Assembly: GCF_002878395.1 (NCBI RefSeq)
Contig: NC_061118.1
Coordinates: 88,387,910-88,451,909, forward strand
Length of the DNA: 64,000 bases
Source: Capsicum annuum
Lineage: Eukaryota > Streptophyta > Magnoliopsida > Solanales > Solanaceae
Direction: 5' to 3'
Part shown: positions 57,509 through 64,000 of the stretch, piece by piece
Numbering within the stretch: position 1 is the stretch's first letter
Layout of the letters: each line of letters begins with the position of its first letter
Position numbers and translations under genes: made by a program
Notes under the pieces: generated by a model
Database searches by the model: none
Told to the model about the DNA's origin: nothing
Seen by the model: only the letters and a program-made list of their open reading frames with translations

Positions 57509-60179
57509 CTTTCGTTCATGAAAGTCAATGGACATAAAAATCTCAAAAGATCCAAAGGATGAGGTGCTGGGCCCGCATACTCCGAGTATAACTTCCTAGA
57601 TAACTTTTAATAAAAGAGAACACTTCCAAGGGACTTCACATAGGTATCCCCTTTTCAACTATCTCTCTTATCTTACTTCCAAATAGCCTAAACTCAACCT
57701 CCACCATCGTTCATCTCCAATCGAATTGAAGAACGTTTATACATGTAAATTTGAACAACGACACACTGATACCATCTCGATACATGCACAAATCAACAAA
57801 GGCTCATCCAAGAAAAAAGAAAACCAAGGCTTAAGTCATATAACCAATCCCACTAAAAATATAACCTTTATTTACCATTCCACACCTGCTATCTACCTCA
57901 AACTAGAAGGAAAATCACCTGAGTCATGCCTGCAAATTCTCATTTCAGAAAACTTAGGGAACCAAAACTCATATATTGAAAGTCCATACAAAAAACAGGA
58001 GAAAAAGCCTATGCGGAGCTACCTGGTCTCACAACATAGATAACCGAGGGATGCAATCTAAGCTAATGCTGCAACTAGTTTGAATAATCCTCAAAAATAA
58101 AATCTAGTAGTCCAAGCACAACTACTTATCACTAAACGATCCATTCTAGGATATCAAGGGAAGCTGATCAAACTCAAGTATACCTCTTTCACTGAGTATA
58201 TAGTCTAAGAATCTCAAAGAAAACTGGAGACCCAAGGTCAAAGATAACGTGACCAATACCGGGCCCATAGACGATCATCTGAACACCTATTAATTAAAAT
58301 TTACCCAAACATACGAAGACCAAATAGGTAACAACAGAGTAGGATCAACTAGCCGACAAATGAAATCCTAACCGAGACAAATCTAAAAATAGTGAACTCA
58401 CTCAAGCTCTACAACTCCAAGCTAAAATCTCAACACCAAGGCTGAACTACTCGATCTTAATTACCAAACAAAACCTGATGATGGGTAAGCATTCATATTC
58501 TAGATCTATCATAACTTCCAAATCACCATTCCAAGGCATCAAATCAAAATTGATCGAATAAGTCTAAACTAAGGTCAAATACTTAAATCAACCATATTGT
58601 CCGAATCAGACATATCCATACTAAATCATGTCGAGCTGAAATCAAAATATAACTAAAGAACATTATCGCAATAGAGGATACATCACTAGCCACAAAAATA
58701 AGAAATCAACTCTATATCGGTAGGTGGGCATGAACCACCAAGACATACTTGAGAACTTACCAAGGCTACAAATTGCACTAGCAATATAAAAAACTCTAAC
58801 AACTCAAAGAAATGCAAATTAAGAAAAAACCCAATTAATCAAATACCCTATCTCAATAAGGAACACTTATAAACACAGAAAACCAAGGAGAAGCCCTCCA
58901 TCAAGTATTATTAGGCTGAACAAATTCTGAAATAAGGGTTTCTTGAATCCACCGAATTAGATCAATCATAACTCAATCAACACATGAATAACCTCATCAA
59001 GGAAGAAGGTACCAAGCCAGAAACCTATGTCAAGGTCAAGGCCACTACAAAAAATGAAGCAATAACTCAAGAAGCGGGCATAGAAAAGACCATCTGTCTC
59101 TAACTTTTTAACTCCACTTTAGACAAGAACCACATCACAACAAGAAAGGAGTATCCAATCTACACACTAGTACCAAGATCAAACTATCAAAAGGAGATGA
59201 ATCCATCAAATCTAAGAGATGAATCCAAGACATCTCAATATTAATATTAAAGCCACTATCGAGCGATAAAATATCTATAAGCTAAAAACGAACCCTAAAT
59301 TGGTCAATTTTAAAAATGAGCTACATAGACAGGGATAGCCAAAACAAAAGCCTTTATAATCCAAGAAACAAGTCCAAGAATCCCAAATTCGAGAATGGGT
59401 GATATAGCTAATTGCCAACTCTAGAATCCTAACAAAAACACAGAAGGTCAACATACTTTTAATACCATAGTCCACTCCACAATCAATCTATCATAGACAA
59501 CAAAAGAGTAGAACAATTAACCTCACCTCGCTATAAAAGAGAAATCATCCAACTAAGCTATAGCTACCAAAGACAATGAATAATAATCACATAGAAGGGA
59601 AAATTCTAACTTAAAAACACTTGTCAAATCATTTATCAAGAGAGAATCAACTACCTCAAACAATGATAATAATAATAACAATAATGCCGATAATACTAAT
59701 CAGCAATATAAGTATCAATATAAGGAACATGTGGCACCCAAAAGGAAAATCAATAGCGGACACTATTCAAGGGCCACAATAAGTCCAATATACCAAGGTA
59801 AATAAAACTTAAACTCAAATACTACACCCAAGGGAAAATATTAATACTGATCTCCTCCATCCACTACTAAAAGAAATCATCCATAGGGTAGCCATATAAT
59901 CATGAATTTAACAACATGGAACACACCAACCAATACAAATTTATCAAGGAATTTAATCATTGATGGGTACGAAAACCCAAGTACACAAAAATAAAAAGGT
60001 AAATTCAGGAGATAAAAGCACACCTATCATGGTGAAATTCACAATCACATGCCTGATGAGTCTAAGGGAGAATAAACTAAATGGGTCCAAACTCAAACTG
60101 ACTGACTGATTCATTAATTAAGGTACTAAAGACTCTATTGCCAACTAATAGGGTCACAACACTATGAGACTAATACACA

Positions 60180-61200
60180 TGAGATAAATAACCAATAATC
60201 CTATGCTGGGGACACTCTCTAGACCAATGTCCCATCTCGCCACAACTAAAACAAGTTCAAGGTATACTCTGAGGTACTGCCCTTCCTAATCCAGAATGGC
60301 TTCCATGGCCAGAAACCATACCAAAATCTCAGAAAGGTCTAATGAGAACTCTGCCCACTATGACCACCATGACTAATCTGAGAGCCACCTATAGTATGAA
60401 ATGCTAATTGTATATAACTGATAAGCTGCAAGTGAAGGTGAGCTCCACCAAAAAAATCCTCACTCTCAAATGAAATACCAATAGCACTACTCTGATGGCA
60501 TGGTCTCTTAATGCCACCTCTATAAGTCTCAATATATGCTCTCTCTATAATCCTCGAATGATCAACAACCCGAGTGAAGTAAGACCCAGTTTCTATCAAG
60601 TGCTCTAATACTAAGAGAAGTGACGATGTTGATCCTCCTATAAATCCATGCACCATGTCCTACATTGAAAAATATAGCATAGGAATATGCCTGACATACT
60701 CAAAAAACCTAATCTCATATTATGAAACTGACAAAAAACTCTGTTGAACACCAATAAATCCAAATCTCTCCTGAGAACTGCTCAAGGAACTGCTTATTAT
60801 CCCTGGCTGTGAGGTATCTATAAAGAGACTTGGGATTCCTAAAGCCAAACATCAAAGGGTTGAAGTAGTCACAAGCTCTACCAAAACTTGGGTTAGCCCA
60901 AATCCTCTCACTGACACTGAATATCTTTGACATCTATCTATGAATCCTTGGTTTGATGCTGCACTAAAGCTCTAGAAATGTATACCAAAGTCTTGTTTGT
61001 ATCTATCAACATCCTTGCATCACCCATATGGGATGGAATAAAGTCAATGAATGTACTTGAGGCTGATATGAATATAGACAAACAATAAGGAGTCAAGAAA
61101 TAAATTTCCTAAAAATGACCTATAGCCTCCAGAAGATAGGTTACAAATATCTCTGCATCGATTTTCAGGACTTTAATAGACATTTAGATCTTGTAGAAAC
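60180..61200 (-). pseudogene. G3 gag remnant with intact CCHC knuckle
   Basis: Readings in several minus-strand frames are FFEYVRHIPMLYF near 60700-60660, GGSTSSLLLVLEHLIETGSY (open 60656-60339) and a basic GGIKRPCHQSS block. The zinc knuckle CFSCGEMGHWSREC is intact at 60253-60212. The N-terminal half (open 60933-60715) is frame-shifted. Gag order and knuckle match Gypsy chromoviruses. Confidence 0.7.
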
Positions 61201-61213
61201 ACCAGTAAACCTG

Positions 61214-61225
61214 AATCTGATACCA
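61214..61225 (-). promoter_or_regulatory. G3 primer-binding site
   Basis: The minus strand reads TGGTATCAGATT, 10 of 12 matches to TGGTATCAGAGC, three bases inside the 5' LTR end at 61229. Confidence 0.75.
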
Positions 61226-61228
61226 ATA

Positions 61229-64000
61229 CGTCAAGACCTAATTTCTCAGGTCATAATGGTGGCTACTTTAACCCACCAGTAGGAAAGCTAATTTTGTAGT
61301 TTGAAACTACTAAAAATGGACTACCAAGAGAAATAAAGGGAATAATGCAGAATAGATGAAATAAAAAACTAACATATATAAGATAAATCCAAAACTAGGT
61401 AAAATTAGTACAAGAGCTTCTATTACCAGTGGGGATACAAATGAGGTACATAATGAATATACAGATACAACTATCTCTGAATACAACCTAGATATTTGTC
61501 TAGTACATAAGAGAGACAAAAGTAATACTCCTAATACCAGAAGCTCACATTATATCTCTAAACTATAGTTGCTTCGTACGATGCACCCAACAATGCTAAT
61601 AGCCTATACTATGATCAACAGGCTGTAGAAGTATAGGATGAGTATCAACACATGGTACCCGATAGGTAAATTTTTGACTAAGCTCCAAAGATAATGAAAA
61701 TACATAACATGTAAGCAAAAATGTAAACTACACCCTAATATCTAACAACTGCATCAAAAAGCTAAAGAGATGATATGGATAAACTATCTTATTCAGGTCC
61801 AAGAAACTAATATAATAAGGCTAAAGAGGTATTAAGAATGAACTATTCCATTCTAGCCATACGCAGGAACCTCAACACTATATTGTATATTGATGGCCAA
61901 TAAAAGTAAGGGTCAAAGAAGATGTATTTAAGTATACAAAGCCAAGGAATGGATATACAATCTGAATAAGTAAAAGAAAGAAGGGATGTACGGTAATACC
62001 AGAGCTACAAATAAATAGATATACATATGTACATGAGTAAGGTCAACTCGTAATACAACCTAAAGCATTTGATTGGTATCTTAAGACCTCGTACTTATAG
62101 CCAGAACTAGTTCTAGTATATCTGGGTTTCTAATCCATCCATCTAATTCTGAGATAATCATGCATGATAGAATAATCATTATATAAAAGAGCCAGAATCA
62201 TACCTCAAGTATCAATACTGGATCATTAAAAAGTTATCATAATTTATCCATAACAAGGATTATAACAATAATATAACAATAACAATAACAATATGAGTAA
62301 TCAACCAGTCTAAACAAATAATGCCTAATCAATACTTTCATGAACCCCCTTACCCCAGGCTCAGAAGGTCCAACTAACGTACATCACACCAAAAGCAATA
62401 CTCATCACCTATACTTATGCATCCCCCCATAAGGATGATAGATATAGGAGCATACCGGTCTTTAGAAATATGCATACAAGAATGAATGCCCAGATATTGT
62501 TCGTAAACCACAAATGATTAAAAAACCATAAGTAACCTAGTGTATAACCTCATATCATCATTATCAAATTCATCCTTTAGACTCAAACAATAAAATAATT
62601 AATACCAAACTTGAATCAGTAGATAAATAATCAATATCCAGACTTGAACTTGTAAATATATAACTCCATATATAGTAAGTGCACAAACTTTGAACCATGT
62701 CTAAAAGAGTGCAAGTTCATAAATCCATTACCCGGGTATACTCTGAACCAAATAAGCAGAAAAGTATAAAGGCGTCGGAATATCTCCCAACAGGGGTAAA
62801 TGGTATTAATACATTCATGGACTTGAATCTATCTCAATCAAATCTTCAAATCATTATTTTTAGTATCATGGATCATAAGTATTTCTTAAGATGGTACGAT
62901 TCCCATTGTTAATAAATCTATTTAAAAGGTGAAAAGTGGGATTTTTATCTCTTTTAGTGATCATAAATGTACCGCATCTATGTATGCGATCACCAGTATT
63001 CAAGCAAAGAAATCATAAATGTTAACATGTCAATAAAATACAAAAATTTTCTCTATAAAGATAGTATACTTCACAAAACTGAATCAATCAATGTTATGAA
63101 CATGGCCTCTAACCCAAGAATATATCCAAAAATACCTACAACATCATAATCATGGCCTTAAGCCCAAATGTATATTTGGCATAATCATAACATCAAAATT
63201 TGAGGAAAACCATCATAATCCATCGAGTAATACATAAGCATTTCTAAGGTTCATTACTTTCATACACAACTAATTTTCTAACAACCTAGGGTAATAGTAT
63301 TATAGAGGTATAATATGTATTTCAACTTAATGGTCAAATACCTTTCTAGCCACGAAGCTCATAATTTAGGCTAAGTAACGGTGTACTACCAATAATTACA
63401 TACTAACATTCCTATCTAATATGACATACATAAAACATCATCTCAAGAGAAGAGTTGATAGAAGCCTATCTCGAAGCAAACCACAAATCCTTATTTCATC
63501 CATAAAATGTCCGTCTTCACCCAACGATCTCAAAATGCCGCCATAATATCAAAATCATCCCATATTTCTATATTAAGGGTCGAATCAAAATTCAGGTTAA
63601 GAATAGGCCCACGGGGAGCATAAATAAAATCCAAAACTAAACCCTTCATGAGGTCCCTTGAAGAATAAGAGAATTATACTCAAAAGTTGAGCATAAATGG
63701 AGTACAATTCGGGTCACAAATAAACCTTTAATATTTAGGGATTTAAAGCCCTAATTTCTAAGAACTTATCAAGAAATTGAAGGAATCTTACCATGAATTT
63801 GAAGGGAAATCACTGAATAATCATTAACAAAGCTCTCCAAATCATTTATAAGATTTAATCCCAAGCTCTCTCAACTTCTAGGGTTTAGTTCTCTTGGAAA
63901 TTGATGAGAAAATGGCCAAAAGGTCTGAAAAAAGGGTATTTATACCCATCACAGGCACTCAGGTGTCGTTATCATGATATATTATAACTATTCCATAATT
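61229..64000 (-). repeat. G3 5' LTR (runs off the right edge)
   Basis: It aligns over its whole length with 45604-46603 plus 55008-56800. It is uninterrupted at the point where G2 entered the other LTR (62220), so it serves as the empty-site reference. The window ends shortly before the LTR would reach its minus-strand start (about 0.7 kb more by comparison with the 3' LTR). Confidence 0.8.

Larger units (their letters stand above)
57493..61228 (-). mobile_element. G3 internal region: gag only, no polymerase
   Basis: Only about 3.7 kb separate the two G3 LTRs. The minus strand gives PBS (61214-61225), gag (about 61200-60180) and then 2.7 kb with no protease, RT, RNase H or integrase block that I can find. 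The non-coding part is T-rich on the minus strand, with short open frames (for example 59475-59275) of no recognisable content. This fits a non-autonomous element with long LTRs. Confidence 0.65.

Noticed and set aside
57726..58043. 105-residue open frame in the G3 non-coding region
   Set aside because: It runs opposite to the element, is Lys/Ser/Asn-rich and has no motif; probably chance in AT-rich DNA.

Overview
This is plant nuclear DNA, most likely from a nightshade relative (Solanaceae). It is AT-rich and packed with decayed transposable elements. The family clues are read by recognition, not by search: Solanaceae-type SINE relics, the GTTGCTCGGACTC-type foldback MITE, and the gag/pol style of the chromovirus-like Gypsy elements. 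I see no host protein gene that I would call functional, and no rRNA, tRNA gene or CRISPR. Almost every open frame is a fragment of a transposon protein, usually interrupted by stops and frameshifts.

Layout. 1-5.2 kb: plus-strand L1-type LINE (ORF1 zinc knuckle, endonuclease, reverse transcriptase, zf-RVT, RNase H), open at the left edge. 5.2-6.3 kb: unassigned sequence and an orphan block of CACTA-like subterminal repeats. 6.3-8.56 kb: Gypsy LTR, primer-binding site (PBS) and gag start. 8.56-14.1 kb: P1, a plus-strand Athila/Tat-like element with LTR, tRNA-Asp-type PBS, gag and protease but no RT or integrase. 14.1-19.19 kb: G4, two TCAG-rich LTRs around about 1 kb of non-coding DNA. 19.19-19.46 kb: a scrambled junction (P1-type LTR piece plus a gag piece).

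From 19.46 kb to the right edge the window reads as one nested stack. The outer host is P2, a minus-strand relative of P1 (19463-21218, then 43065-45603, probably continuing beyond the window). Into P2 went G1, a Gypsy array LTR-internal-LTR-internal-LTR (21219-43064). The second G1 copy carries a 7.2 kb CACTA transposon (32529-39740), whose intron carries two SINE relics and a MITE. Into P2 gag went G3, a long-LTR minus-strand Gypsy element with gag only (45604-46603, then 55008 to beyond 64000). The 3' LTR of G3 holds G2, a plus-strand Gypsy element (46604-55007). The gag of G2 holds a 5'-truncated minus-strand LINE (49158-52490) flanked by imperfect 17-bp target duplications.

How the parts relate. 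P1, P2 and G3 keep gag (P1 and P2 also protease) but lack polymerase and integrase, so they look like passengers that needed enzymes from other elements. The CACTA element carries a recognisable but broken gene for the transposase-associated and En/Spm C-terminal domains, without a visible DDE transposase, and has dense palindromic subterminal repeats. Several insertions can be dated relative to each other because a related uninterrupted sequence exists elsewhere in the window.
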